From assembly GCA_910579495.1 (NCBI GenBank), contig CAJTVD010000029.1:26790-45004 (forward strand): a stretch of 18,215 nucleotides of DNA, written 5' to 3'. Positions 8,505-15,996 of the stretch are shown here, in pieces. The stretch comes from an uncultured Lachnospiraceae bacterium. Lineage in GTDB: Bacteria; Bacillota; Clostridia; Lachnospirales; Lachnospiraceae. How positions within the stretch are numbered: position 1 is the first letter of the stretch; each line of letters begins with the position of its first letter. The notes beneath the pieces were generated by a model. The model saw only the letters and a list, made by a program, of their open reading frames with translations. It did no database searches and had not been told where the DNA came from. A program made the translations under genes and the position numbers.

Positions 8505-9752
8505 TTAAAAATAGTCGGAAAAGTAAGGCTTTTCTACGGGGATCAGCCTCTCCAGCCAGGTAAGCATATAGTACTCTGTCTGGATTTTTTCGTGGTCGTA
8601 TAGGTAGGAGGGGCGTTTGTAGCCCATCAGCATGGCGGTCAGGGTGTTCACGTCCAGCTCCACCACATTGATGGACTGATTGTTTTCCACCTGCTCGCAG
8701 AGGGTCTCCCCCTCATGCCAGGAAACCATGTAATCTCCCTCATTCCAGGGAGCCATCTTATCATGTACCTTAAAATGGATCTTAAAATCCTCCGGCTGTA
8801 TCTGGTAGGGATAGTCCTCCAGGAAATCCCGCACATTTACTACCCGCGCCATAATATAGGGGGATATGGTTTCCGTGATCTCGCTGTCCTCAAAAAGATA
8901 CGCCATAGGCTCGCCGGAGTAATTGTCCCCCTGTACCTGGTCAACCATGGAAAAGTGGGCAGTGATATAATTCCACAGCCCGTAATTGGCTTCAATATTC
9001 AGATAGACCATTTCCTTGATATGGAATATATCGTTGGCAATATAATAGACTACATAGCCTAGGGGCCTATGGTCTTTGTTGTAATACACGGCAACGATCA
9101 TATCGTCGTTGTCCCACCGCCAGTATTCCTCCCAGGAGAGACTATCCCGGATCAGGCAGCCGTGGCGCTGGAGGGCAAAGTAGGAATGGACGTTGTGATA
9201 ATCTTCGGAATCCAGGGAGACACGCTCCACCATCCCGCCAACCGGACGGGGCTTTGGGAGCTGGGTGTCCTTTACAGTAAAGGATAATTTATCGGAAACG
9301 ATTTCCCATCCCATTTTCCGGTAGAATGGGATGGAGTAGGGATAAAGAAAGGAAATGGGCATCCCCTTTTCGTGTATGTAAGAAAGAACGTGTTTCATAA
9401 GAGAATGGATCAGCCCCTTTCCGGTGTATTCCGGATAGGTGGCGACGCCGGTGATGCCGCCCATGTCCATAATTTCATCATGGATGTTGACTTTCATGGA
9501 GTAGACCACGATCATGGATGCCAGCTTTTCATGGTAAAACCATCCCAGCACATAGGCTTCCTCTAAAATAGGCCGTTTGGCGTATTTGATCTCATCCTGT
9601 TCCCAGCCTGTCTGGAATAAGTCGTAGGAGGTTACCTGGAATGCATATTGAAGCAGCGCATTAAATTGCTCCAGGTCACTCTTGTCTAATTCGCGCATCC
9701 GGAAATCGCCGTTGGCTTCCAGGTAAATATGTTTGTCTTTTTTGTCTTCCAT
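8505..9752 (-). CDS. Eis-like GNAT N-acetyltransferase with SCP2-type C-terminal domain
   Basis: This is a 415-residue protein with the Eis family layout: an N-terminal GNAT domain, a second degenerate GNAT domain, and a C-terminal sterol-carrier-protein-like fold. The acetyl-CoA pyrophosphate loop is clear at 103-113 (VATYPEYTGKG). Tyr144 in IPFYRKMGW matches the tyrosine that acts as general acid in Eis. The chain ends in YFSDYF; in Eis the C-terminal phenylalanine carboxylate is the general base, and that ending is kept here (F415). Mycobacterial Eis acetylates amines on aminoglycosides and other substrates. The natural substrate of this Firmicute relative cannot be read from sequence. The start has AAAGG about eight bases upstream, and a good promoter precedes it. 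It is a single-gene unit. Confidence 0.9.
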   Translation of the reverse strand: MEDKKDKHIYLEANGDFRMRELDKSDLEQFNALLQYAFQVTSYDLFQTGWEQDEIKYAKRPILEEAYVLGWFYHEKLASMIVVYSMKVNIHDEIMDMGGITGVATYPEYTGKGLIHSLMKHVLSYIHEKGMPISFLYPYSIPFYRKMGWEIVSDKLSFTVKDTQLPKPRPVGGMVERVSLDSEDYHNVHSYFALQRHGCLIRDSLSWEEYWRWDNDDMIVAVYYNKDHRPLGYVVYYIANDIFHIKEMVYLNIEANYGLWNYITAHFSMVDQVQGDNYSGEPMAYLFEDSEITETISPYIMARVVNVRDFLEDYPYQIQPEDFKIHFKVHDKMAPWNEGDYMVSWHEGETLCEQVENNQSINVVELDVNTLTAMLMGYKRPSYLYDHEKIQTEYYMLTWLERLIPVEKPYFSDYF

Positions 9753-9800
9753 AAAAAATACCTTTCAGAAATTAGTTGCCGGGTTTTTGGGACCAGTTCT

Positions 9801-9829
9801 ATTTTACAACGCTTTTTGTACTTTTTCAA
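9801..9829 (-). promoter_or_regulatory. Sigma-A promoter for the acetyltransferase gene
   Basis: On the minus strand, TTGAAA (9824-9829), a 17-base spacer and TAAAAT (9801-9806) lie about 50 bases before the ATG. Each hexamer matches consensus at four to five positions. Confidence 0.65.
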
Positions 9830-9984
9830 TGAGGCAGGTGCAGGTCTTTGTAAAATCTTTATCGCGTCAAGTACGGGGAGGACGGCCATAATTTACAGCG
9901 GAAAATATCCCTCCCACATCATTCCCGTTATCACAAACAATAAGATTCCGATATGGTCTTAAGGAAATATAAAAGGAGTGGAAA

Positions 9985-10116
9985 ATGCAGATAGCAGTAT
10001 GGACACACCACAGCAGCCGACGCCCTATGCTTTTGGGATTCAGTCCCGTAAGAGGAGGAAGGAAGAAATTTAATGTGAATTTTATTGTAAAGACGGGTGT
10101 TTTTTTGTATAATTGA
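9985..10116 (+). CDS. Small ORF, 43 codons, doubtful
   Basis: An ATG at 9985 has AAAGGAG at a good distance (six bases) and opens a 43-codon frame that begins MQIAVWTHH and ends in VFLYN. The protein is basic, with no recognised family, signal peptide or membrane segment. The promoter for the next gene (10085-10113) overlaps its end, which is unusual if both are active. It could be the remnant of a decayed gene left beside the Rpn gene, or chance. The rest of the 9753-10180 gap holds only the two promoters listed separately. Confidence 0.25.
   Translation: MQIAVWTHHSSRRPMLLGFSPVRGGRKKFNVNFIVKTGVFLYN
10085..10113 (+). promoter_or_regulatory. Sigma-A promoter for the Rpn gene
   Basis: TTGTAA (10085-10090), a 17-base spacer rich in T, and a perfect TATAAT (10108-10113) lie about 65 bases before the ATG at 10181. 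Confidence 0.7.
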
Positions 10117-10180
10117 AGTATGGCAGGAGTAGGCTATATCGTATCAAATGCTACAGATTTTTAGATATCGAGGTGATAAG

Positions 10181-11044
10181 ATGCCGGATGGTACAAAAAA
10201 GACACAGGAAGTTAGGGTAAAGCGTACCGCAAAAAACAGTGTGTTTTTAGACCTTTTCCAGGACAAAAAGAATTTGCTGAAACTGTATAGAACATTACAC
10301 CCAGAGGATCCAGACGCGACAGAGGATGCACTGGAGATTGTAACAATAGAAAATGTCCTGACAGACAACCTCTATAATGACTTAGGAGTCATGGTAGGCA
10401 ATAATAAATTGTTGCTGCTTTTAGAAGCGCAATCTTCATGGACAGTAAATATTTTGATCAGGATACTGTTGTATTTGGCACAGAGTTACCATGAATATTT
10501 TGAGCGGACCAGCCAGAGCCTATATAAAAGCAAGAAAGTAAAAATGCCAAAGCCTGAATTATATGTGATATACACAGGACATAAAGGGGGAAAACCTGAT
10601 ATCATATCTTTAGCGCAAGAATTTTTTGAAGGTGCAGATATTGATATTGAGATAAAAGCCAAGGTAATATATGAAAGTGATAAGGACAATATTATCAATG
10701 AGTACATTGTTTTTTGTAAGGTTTTTAACCAGCAGATAAAAGGGTATGGAATGACAAAACAAGCGGTTACAGAAACGGTCCGTATTTGCAAGGACAGGAA
10801 TATTTTAAAACAGTATCTAAGCAGCAGGGAAGTGGAGGTAGTGACAATTATGATGAGTTTATTTGATGATGAGCAGATCATGAGGACTTATGCGAAAGAT
10901 ATGGCAAGAGAAACCACCAAAAAAAATGCGATAACAATGTTAAAAAAGGGGCGAATCTCAGTTGAAGAAATACCTGCTTTTTTTCCTGAACTGACATCAG
11001 ATGATGTAGAAGAAATTGAAAAGGAAGTTATGCAGTTAGCCTAA
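10181..11044 (+). CDS. Rpn-family PD-(D/E)XK nuclease / putative transposase
   Basis: This 287-residue protein belongs to the large Rpn/PDDEXK group often labelled recombination-promoting nuclease or putative transposase. Opening features are KNSVFLDLFQDKKNLLKLYRTL and then ENVLTDNLYNDLGVMV. The core active site is D67 followed by E82-A-Q84, the E-x-Q form of the PD-(D/E)XK motif seen in Rpn proteins. Helical repeats follow, and a C-terminal tail reads ISVEEIPAFFPELTSDDVEE, the short helical ending typical of Lachnospiraceae copies. E. coli RpnA is a calcium-stimulated DNA endonuclease that promotes RecA-independent recombination; activity here is inferred. The start at 10181 is chosen for GAGGTGA upstream; the in-frame ATG at 10148 has no well-placed site. 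The gene is visibly AT-richer than its neighbours, suggesting horizontal gain, but I see no terminal repeats or target duplication. Confidence 0.86.
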   Translation: MPDGTKKTQEVRVKRTAKNSVFLDLFQDKKNLLKLYRTLHPEDPDATEDALEIVTIENVLTDNLYNDLGVMVGNNKLLLLLEAQSSWTVNILIRILLYLAQSYHEYFERTSQSLYKSKKVKMPKPELYVIYTGHKGGKPDIISLAQEFFEGADIDIEIKAKVIYESDKDNIINEYIVFCKVFNQQIKGYGMTKQAVTETVRICKDRNILKQYLSSREVEVVTIMMSLFDDEQIMRTYAKDMARETTKKNAITMLKKGRISVEEIPAFFPELTSDDVEEIEKEVMQLA

Positions 11045-11082
11045 CCAACGAAACAATTTATATCAGTAAAACAGTGTAAAAG

Positions 11083-11119
11083 CGCATGGGACAGTGAAAT
11101 GTGGGCCATGCGTTTTTTT
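11083..11119 (+). terminator. Intrinsic terminator after the Rpn gene
   Basis: CGCATGG (11083-11089) pairs with CCATGCG (11106-11112), followed directly by seven T residues (11113-11119). The stem is perfect and the loop is 16 bases. It isolates the Rpn gene from ileS. Confidence 0.85.
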
Positions 11120-11122
11120 GCA

Positions 11123-11138
11123 ACTTTCCATGGAAAGT
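11123..11138. promoter_or_regulatory. 16-bp perfect palindrome upstream of the ileS promoter
   Basis: ACTTTCCATGGAAAGT is a perfect inverted repeat starting just after the Rpn terminator and ending 12 bases before the ileS -35. The position suits a regulator site, but the protein is unknown and chance is not excluded. Confidence 0.35.
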
Positions 11139-11150
11139 GGTGAAAGATAC

Positions 11151-11178
11151 TTGACAATATGCATATCCATGGTGTAAT
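11151..11178 (+). promoter_or_regulatory. Sigma-A promoter for the ileS leader
   Basis: A perfect TTGACA (11151-11156), a 16-base spacer and TGTAAT (11173-11178) drive the long leader upstream of ileS. Transcription would begin near 11185, about 350 bases before the ileS start. Confidence 0.75.
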
Positions 11179-11220
11179 TTTTAGTATAGAGCACAGAAAT
11201 AAATATATTTTATACCAAAA

Positions 11221-11479
11221 GGCAATGATGAAGACAGTATCTGTTTTCCGAAGGTCACAGCGAGCCGGGGATGGTGGGAGCCGGTATCAGTAGGGAAACA
11301 GGGAAGATCACTTCGAAGCCGCGGGCTGAAAGGAGGGAAAGAAAATGCTTTTCCAAGTAAGCCTTGCCGGGATCCTCCGTTAAAGGAAATCATATTAAGC
11401 CGTAGGATAATCGGTGCGTATGGGTAAACAGGTGGTTAGCGTGGTTTTCATCCCGTCCTTTTTACGGACGGCTTTTTTT
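11221..11479 (+). promoter_or_regulatory. T-box riboswitch, isoleucine specific
   Basis: The leader carries T-box landmarks in order. An AGTA motif is at 11236-11239. CTGTTTTCC (11241-11249) pairs with GGGAAACAG (11293-11301) to form the lower specifier helix. The distal AGCGAGCCGGGGATGGTG-type segment lies at 11258-11275, and the specifier AUC at 11286-11288 is followed by the usual A. The T-box proper at 11426-11444 is a diverged copy of the consensus. Its TGGT (11433-11436) can pair with the ACCA end of tRNA-Ile, whose discriminator base is A. Uncharged tRNA-Ile should stabilise the antiterminator and let transcription reach ileS. The specifier, the downstream gene and the T-box agree. The antiterminator pairing AAACAGG with CCTTTTT contains one mismatch. 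Confidence 0.88.
11453..11479 (+). terminator. T-box attenuator terminator
   Basis: CCGTCC (11453-11458) pairs with GGACGG (11466-11471) around a TTTTTAC loop, followed by C and a run of T (11473-11479). It is the alternative structure to the T-box antiterminator and sits about 55 bases before the ileS start. Confidence 0.85.
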
Positions 11480-11535
11480 ATGCACACAGACGGCCGTGCA
11501 CACATTACCAAATCTCTCAGAAAGGAAGGAAAGCA

Positions 11536-14500
11536 ATGTACCAGAAAGTATCCACAGATTTGAATTTTGTAGCCAGGGAAAAAGAGATTGAAAAGTTTTG
11601 GCGGGAAAACGATATTTTTAAAAAGAGCATGGAAAACAGGAAGGAAGGCCCTGCCTATACCTTTTATGACGGGCCGCCCACGGCAAACGGCAAGCCCCAT
11701 ATTGGCCATGTGCTGACCCGTGTGATCAAGGATATGATCCCCAGATACCGCACCATGAAGGGGTATATGGTTCCCAGAAAGGCGGGGTGGGATACCCACG
11801 GGCTTCCTGTGGAGCTGGAAGTAGAAAAGCTCCTTGGGCTGGACGGAAAGGAGCAGATCGAAGAGTACGGCCTTGCCCCTTTTATTGACAAGTGCAAGGA
11901 GAGCGTCTGGAAATATAAGGGCATGTGGGAAGACTTTTCCGGCACAGTGGGCTTCTGGGCGGATATGGACGACCCTTATGTCACTTACCATGACGACTAT
12001 ATAGAGTCTGAGTGGTGGGCATTAAAGCAGATCTGGGATAAAGGGCTTCTGTACAAAGGCTTTAAGATCGTGCCTTACTGCCCCAGGTGCGAGACTCCCT
12101 TATCCTCCCACGAGGTTGCCCAGGGGTACAAGGCGGTGAAGGAGCGCTCCGCCATTGTGCGCTTTAAGGTCATTGGGGAGGAGGCTTATTTCCTTGCCTG
12201 GACTACCACTCCCTGGACCCTTCCCTCCAATGTGGCGCTGTGTGTGAATCCGGAGGAGGTTTACGCTAAGGTGAAGGCTGTGGACGGATACACCTATTAC
12301 CTTGCCCAGGCGCTTTTGGACAATGTGCTGGGAAAACTGGCCCAGGAAGGGGAGAGCGCCTATGAGGTGCTGGGGACCTGCCAGGGAAAAGACCTGGAAT
12401 ATAAGGAGTATGAGCCTTTGTTCCCCTGTACCGGGGAAGCGGCGGCGAAGCAGAAAAAGAAAGGGCATTTCGTTACCTGCGACAGCTATGTTACCATGAC
12501 AGATGGTACGGGCATTGTGCATACTGCGCCAGCCTTTGGTGAGGACGATGCCCGGGTAGGGCGGCAGTATAGCCTGCCCTTTGTGCAGTTTGTTGACGGA
12601 AAGGGGAACATGACAGAGGAGACCCCTTATGCGGGCAAATTTGTAAAGGAAGCGGACAGGGATATTTTGGCTGACCTGGAAAAGGAAGGGAAGCTTTTTA
12701 GCGCACCTAAGTTTGAGCATGACTATCCTTTCTGCTGGCGCTGCGACACCCCCCTGATCTATTATGCAAGGGAATCCTGGTTTGTTAAGATGACGGCGGT
12801 ACGGGACGACCTGGTGCGGAACAATAAGACGGTGAACTGGATACCGGAATCCATTGGCGAGGGGCGCTTCGGAAACTGGCTGGAAAACATCCAGGACTGG
12901 GGGATCTCCCGTAACCGTTATTGGGGGACGCCCCTTAATATCTGGGAGTGCGGGGAGTGCGGGCATCAAAGGGCTATCGGCTCCCGGGAAGAACTGGAAA
13001 AGTTAAGCGGCGATCCCGCCGCCCGGACAGTAGAACTGCACAGGCCCTACATTGACGGGATCATCTGTACCTGCCCGGAGTGCGGCAAGGCCATGAAGCG
13101 GGTACCGGAGGTGATTGACTGCTGGTTTGACTCCGGCGCCATGCCCTTTGCACAGCACCATTATCCCTTTGAAAATAAGGAACTGTTTGAAGCCCAGTTC
13201 CCGGCCCAGTTTATCTCAGAGGCGGTGGACCAGACCAGGGGCTGGTTTTATTCCCTGATGGCGGAATCCACCCTGCTGTTTAACAAAGCGCCCTATGAAA
13301 ATGTGATCGTGCTGGGGCATGTGCAGGACGAGAACGGGCAGAAGATGAGCAAGTCCAAGGGCAACGCAGTGGATCCTTTTGATGCCCTGGCCACCTACGG
13401 GGCGGATGCCATCCGGTGGTATTTTTATATCAACTCCGCTCCCTGGCTTCCCAACAGGTTCCACGGCAAGGCGGTGATGGAAGGGCAGCGGAAGTTTTTG
13501 GGAACCTTGTGGAACACCTATGCGTTCTTTATCCTTTATGCACAGATCGACGGGTTTGACCCTACCCGCCATACCCTGGCATATGAAAAGCTGCCTGTGA
13601 TGGACAAATGGCTGCTGTCGAAATTAAATACGGCCATCAAGGAAGTGGATGGGCATCTGGACAATTACCGGATCCCTGAAGCTGCCAGGGTGCTGGATAA
13701 TTTTGTGGATGAGATGAGCAACTGGTATGTGCGCCGCTGCCGGGAACGTTTCTGGGCAAAGGGCATGGAGCAGGACAAGGTCAATGCCTATATGGCCTTA
13801 TATACAGCCCTGGTTCAGATCTGTAAGTGTGCCGCACCGCTGATTCCTTTTATGGCTGAGGAGATTTACCAGAACATGGTAAGGAGCAATGACAAGGAGG
13901 CGCCGGAGAGCATTCACTTATGTGATTTCCCTGTGGCGGAGGAAGCCATGATCGATAAGAAGCTGGAAGAGGATATGGAGGAAGTTTTGGCCATTGTGGT
14001 ACAGGGACGGGCGGCACGTAATGAGGCGAATATCAAGAACCGCCAGCCTATTGGCACCATGTACGTGAAAGCGGCGCAGCCTTTAGAGGGGTATTTTAAG
14101 GAAATCGTGGAGGATGAGCTGAACATCAAGGAAGTGGTGTTCAAGGAGGATGTGAGCGGCCTTACCACCTACAGTTTCAAGCCCCAGCTCCGCACCGTAG
14201 GGCCCAAATATGGCAAACAGCTTGGCAGCATCCGGAAATATTTATCTGAGATCGACGGGACGGAGGCGATGAAGGCCCTGAAAGAGCAGGGGGCGCTGGC
14301 CTTTGAGGCGGATGGCGTGGCGGTATCCCTTTCAGAGGAAGACCTGCTTATTGACGTAGCCCAGAAGGCTGGCTTTGTCACAGAGGGGGATAGCCGTGTG
14401 ACCGTTGTGCTGGATACCAACCTTTCCCCGGAACTGATCCAGGAGGGGTTTGTATATGAGGTGATCAGCAAGATCCAGACCATGCGTAAGGAGGCAGGCT

Positions 14501-14691
14501 TTGAGGTGATGGACCATATCCGTGTGTCCGTGAACGGCAATGGAAAGGTGGCGGAAATTGTAAATGCCAACCAGGAAGCCATCTCCGTAAAGGTTTTGGC
14601 GGATGAGCTTGGGACGGACAGGGAGCTTGCGGTTATGAAGGAATGGAATGTAAACGGGGAGAAGGTTACCCTGGGCATTGAAAAAATATAG
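11536..14691 (+). CDS. ileS: Isoleucyl-tRNA synthetase, type 2
   Basis: This enzyme charges tRNA-Ile with isoleucine and edits mischarged valine. The 1051-residue chain has the class I signatures HIGH at 55-58 and KMSKS at 603-607. The CP1 editing region lies between them, starting after CPRCETPLSSHE and containing TTTPWTLPSN and TDGTGIVHTAPAFGEDD. An anticodon-binding region follows, with VDEMSNWYVRRCRERFW. The segments PRKAGWDTHGLPVELEVEK and ENGQKMSKSKGN are those of the type 2 (eukaryote-like) branch rather than the common bacterial type 1. Type 2 enzymes are generally far less sensitive to mupirocin, which is an inference for this copy. The start has AAGGAAGG just upstream. The gene is expressed from its own promoter through the T-box and ends at a strong hairpin. 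I see no second ileS in the window. Confidence 0.98.
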   Translation: MYQKVSTDLNFVAREKEIEKFWRENDIFKKSMENRKEGPAYTFYDGPPTANGKPHIGHVLTRVIKDMIPRYRTMKGYMVPRKAGWDTHGLPVELEVEKLLGLDGKEQIEEYGLAPFIDKCKESVWKYKGMWEDFSGTVGFWADMDDPYVTYHDDYIESEWWALKQIWDKGLLYKGFKIVPYCPRCETPLSSHEVAQGYKAVKERSAIVRFKVIGEEAYFLAWTTTPWTLPSNVALCVNPEEVYAKVKAVDGYTYYLAQALLDNVLGKLAQEGESAYEVLGTCQGKDLEYKEYEPLFPCTGEAAAKQKKKGHFVTCDSYVTMTDGTGIVHTAPAFGEDDARVGRQYSLPFVQFVDGKGNMTEETPYAGKFVKEADRDILADLEKEGKLFSAPKFEHDYPFCWRCDTPLIYYARESWFVKMTAVRDDLVRNNKTVNWIPESIGEGRFGNWLENIQDWGISRNRYWGTPLNIWECGECGHQRAIGSREELEKLSGDPAARTVELHRPYIDGIICTCPECGKAMKRVPEVIDCWFDSGAMPFAQHHYPFENKELFEAQFPAQFISEAVDQTRGWFYSLMAESTLLFNKAPYENVIVLGHVQDENGQKMSKSKGNAVDPFDALATYGADAIRWYFYINSAPWLPNRFHGKAVMEGQRKFLGTLWNTYAFFILYAQIDGFDPTRHTLAYEKLPVMDKWLLSKLNTAIKEVDGHLDNYRIPEAARVLDNFVDEMSNWYVRRCRERFWAKGMEQDKVNAYMALYTALVQICKCAAPLIPFMAEEIYQNMVRSNDKEAPESIHLCDFPVAEEAMIDKKLEEDMEEVLAIVVQGRAARNEANIKNRQPIGTMYVKAAQPLEGYFKEIVEDELNIKEVVFKEDVSGLTTYSFKPQLRTVGPKYGKQLGSIRKYLSEIDGTEAMKALKEQGALAFEADGVAVSLSEEDLLIDVAQKAGFVTEGDSRVTVVLDTNLSPELIQEGFVYEVISKIQTMRKEAGFEVMDHIRVSVNGNGKVAEIVNANQEAISVKVLADELGTDRELAVMKEWNVNGEKVTLGIEKI

Positions 14692-14724
14692 ATAATGAAG
14701 GCAGGATCTGGGCTGGAAGCCCAT

Positions 14725-14759
14725 AAGAAAGCCCGGAGGCCAATGCTCCGGGCTTTCTT
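14725..14759. terminator. Bidirectional terminator between ileS and telA
   Basis: AAGAAAGCCCGGAG (14725-14738) pairs perfectly with CTCCGGGCTTTCTT (14746-14759) around the loop GCCAATG. The T-rich 3' arm serves both strands, so it can end ileS and the opposing telA operon. No long free T run follows on either side. Confidence 0.82.
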
Positions 14760-14783
14760 GGTGGAGGGCAAATATTTTATGGG

Positions 14784-15944
14784 CTAAGCCTGCCGTGAGA
14801 CCCGGCTGACGGAAAGAAGCTTCTGGCGCATTTCTTCCTCGATCCGTCCCAGTTCCTGTTCTGCGCTCCTTCTCTTGGCGCGCCCGTCCTCCTGGATCTT
14901 CATCACTTCGTCCAAGGTGCTGATCAGGGTCTTGTTGGTGGCGGTGAGGGTCTCAATATCCACAATGCCCCGCTCGCTTTCCCTGGCAGTCTCGATAGTA
15001 GCCATTTTCAGGGTCTCCGCGTTTTTCCGGAGCAGGGCGTTGGTCATATCCGTTACCTCCCGCTGGGCCCTGGCGGCTTCGCTGGAATGGTTCAATCCGA
15101 TGGCGATGACCATCTGGCTTTTCCATAAGGGGATGGTATTTACCAGGGTGGACTGTATTTTTTCCGACATGGCGGTGTCGTTGCTTTGGATCAGCCGGAT
15201 CTGGGGTGCCATCTGCATGGAGATGGTCCTGGTCAGCTCCAGGTCGTAGATCTTTTTCTCGAAGCGTTCGCACATGGAGGCATAGTCGTTGGCTGCCTGG
15301 GTGTCCTCAGGCAGCCCGCTCTGCTCCGCCTTTTGGAGGAGCTTGGGCAGCTCCTGGGTACGGGCCTGCTCCAGCTTCTGCTTGCCTGCCAGGATATACA
15401 TGGACAGCTCCTTGAAATAGTTCAGGTTCAGCTCATACATTTTGTCCAGCATGGCGGCGTCTTTCAGGAGCGTTACCTGGTGGTTTTCCATCACTTTGCA
15501 GATGCGGTTGATATTGCCTTCCGCTTTGTCGTATTTTATTTTCAGGTTTTCCAGCTTATTGCTGCTTTTTTTGAAAAAGCCCAGAAAGCCCTTTTCCTCT
15601 TCCTCCCCGTCGAAATCCTTCAGCTCTGCCACCACATCCGCCAGCATCTGCCCGATCTCCCCCATATCCTTGGTGCGTACATTATTCAGGGCATTTTCCG
15701 AAAAGTCGGCAATCTTTTTCTGGCTCCCCGCCCCATACTGGAGCACCATCTGGGTGTTGGTAATATCAATCTGGGAGGCGAATGCATCCACCATTTTCTG
15801 TTCCTCCGGGGTCAGCACCACTTCAGGGATCTTGGGCTCTTCTTCCTTCACGGCCGGGGCTTCCGGCTCTGTTCCCATCTGGGAGAAGGGATCCAGGGTC
15901 AAGGAAGGGGCTTCCTTTAACATGTCATCTAAGTTACTGCTCAT
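14784..15944 (-). CDS. telA: TelA-family toxic anion resistance protein
   Basis: This 386-residue soluble, highly helical protein is of the TelA/KlaA (YaaN) family. Members are linked to tolerance of tellurite and, in Listeria, to some cell-envelope antimicrobials; the molecular mechanism is not settled. Family marks are IPLWKSQMVIAIGL (271-284) followed by NHSSEAARAQREVTDMTNAL and a long coiled-coil tail (ALLRKNAETLKMA, then ERGIVDIETLTATNKTLI). An acidic, proline-containing N-terminus of about 50 residues precedes the core, and EEEEKGFLGFFKKSS at 114-128 is a short basic-acidic linker. The ATG at 15944 is chosen because GGAGG lies seven bases upstream; an in-frame TTG at 15962 contains that site and is rejected. 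It is the last gene of the minus-strand cluster, 52 bases after xpaC, the usual partner of this family. Confidence 0.92.
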   Translation of the reverse strand: MSSNLDDMLKEAPSLTLDPFSQMGTEPEAPAVKEEEPKIPEVVLTPEEQKMVDAFASQIDITNTQMVLQYGAGSQKKIADFSENALNNVRTKDMGEIGQMLADVVAELKDFDGEEEEKGFLGFFKKSSNKLENLKIKYDKAEGNINRICKVMENHQVTLLKDAAMLDKMYELNLNYFKELSMYILAGKQKLEQARTQELPKLLQKAEQSGLPEDTQAANDYASMCERFEKKIYDLELTRTISMQMAPQIRLIQSNDTAMSEKIQSTLVNTIPLWKSQMVIAIGLNHSSEAARAQREVTDMTNALLRKNAETLKMATIETARESERGIVDIETLTATNKTLISTLDEVMKIQEDGRAKRRSAEQELGRIEEEMRQKLLSVSRVSRQA

Positions 15945-15996
15945 TGGTTTTCCTCCGTACAATTAAGTTGGTATATTTGAATGGTGTTAAAATCTA

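Noticed and set aside
10148..11119. Rpn gene as part of an insertion sequence
   Set aside because: No flanking inverted repeats or target duplication could be found by eye, and Rpn genes normally occur as stand-alone units despite the transposase label.
15186..15966. Plus-strand frames of up to 244 codons across telA
   Set aside because: They are antisense to a clear TelA-family protein and look hydrophobic only because they read the complement of charged helical codons.
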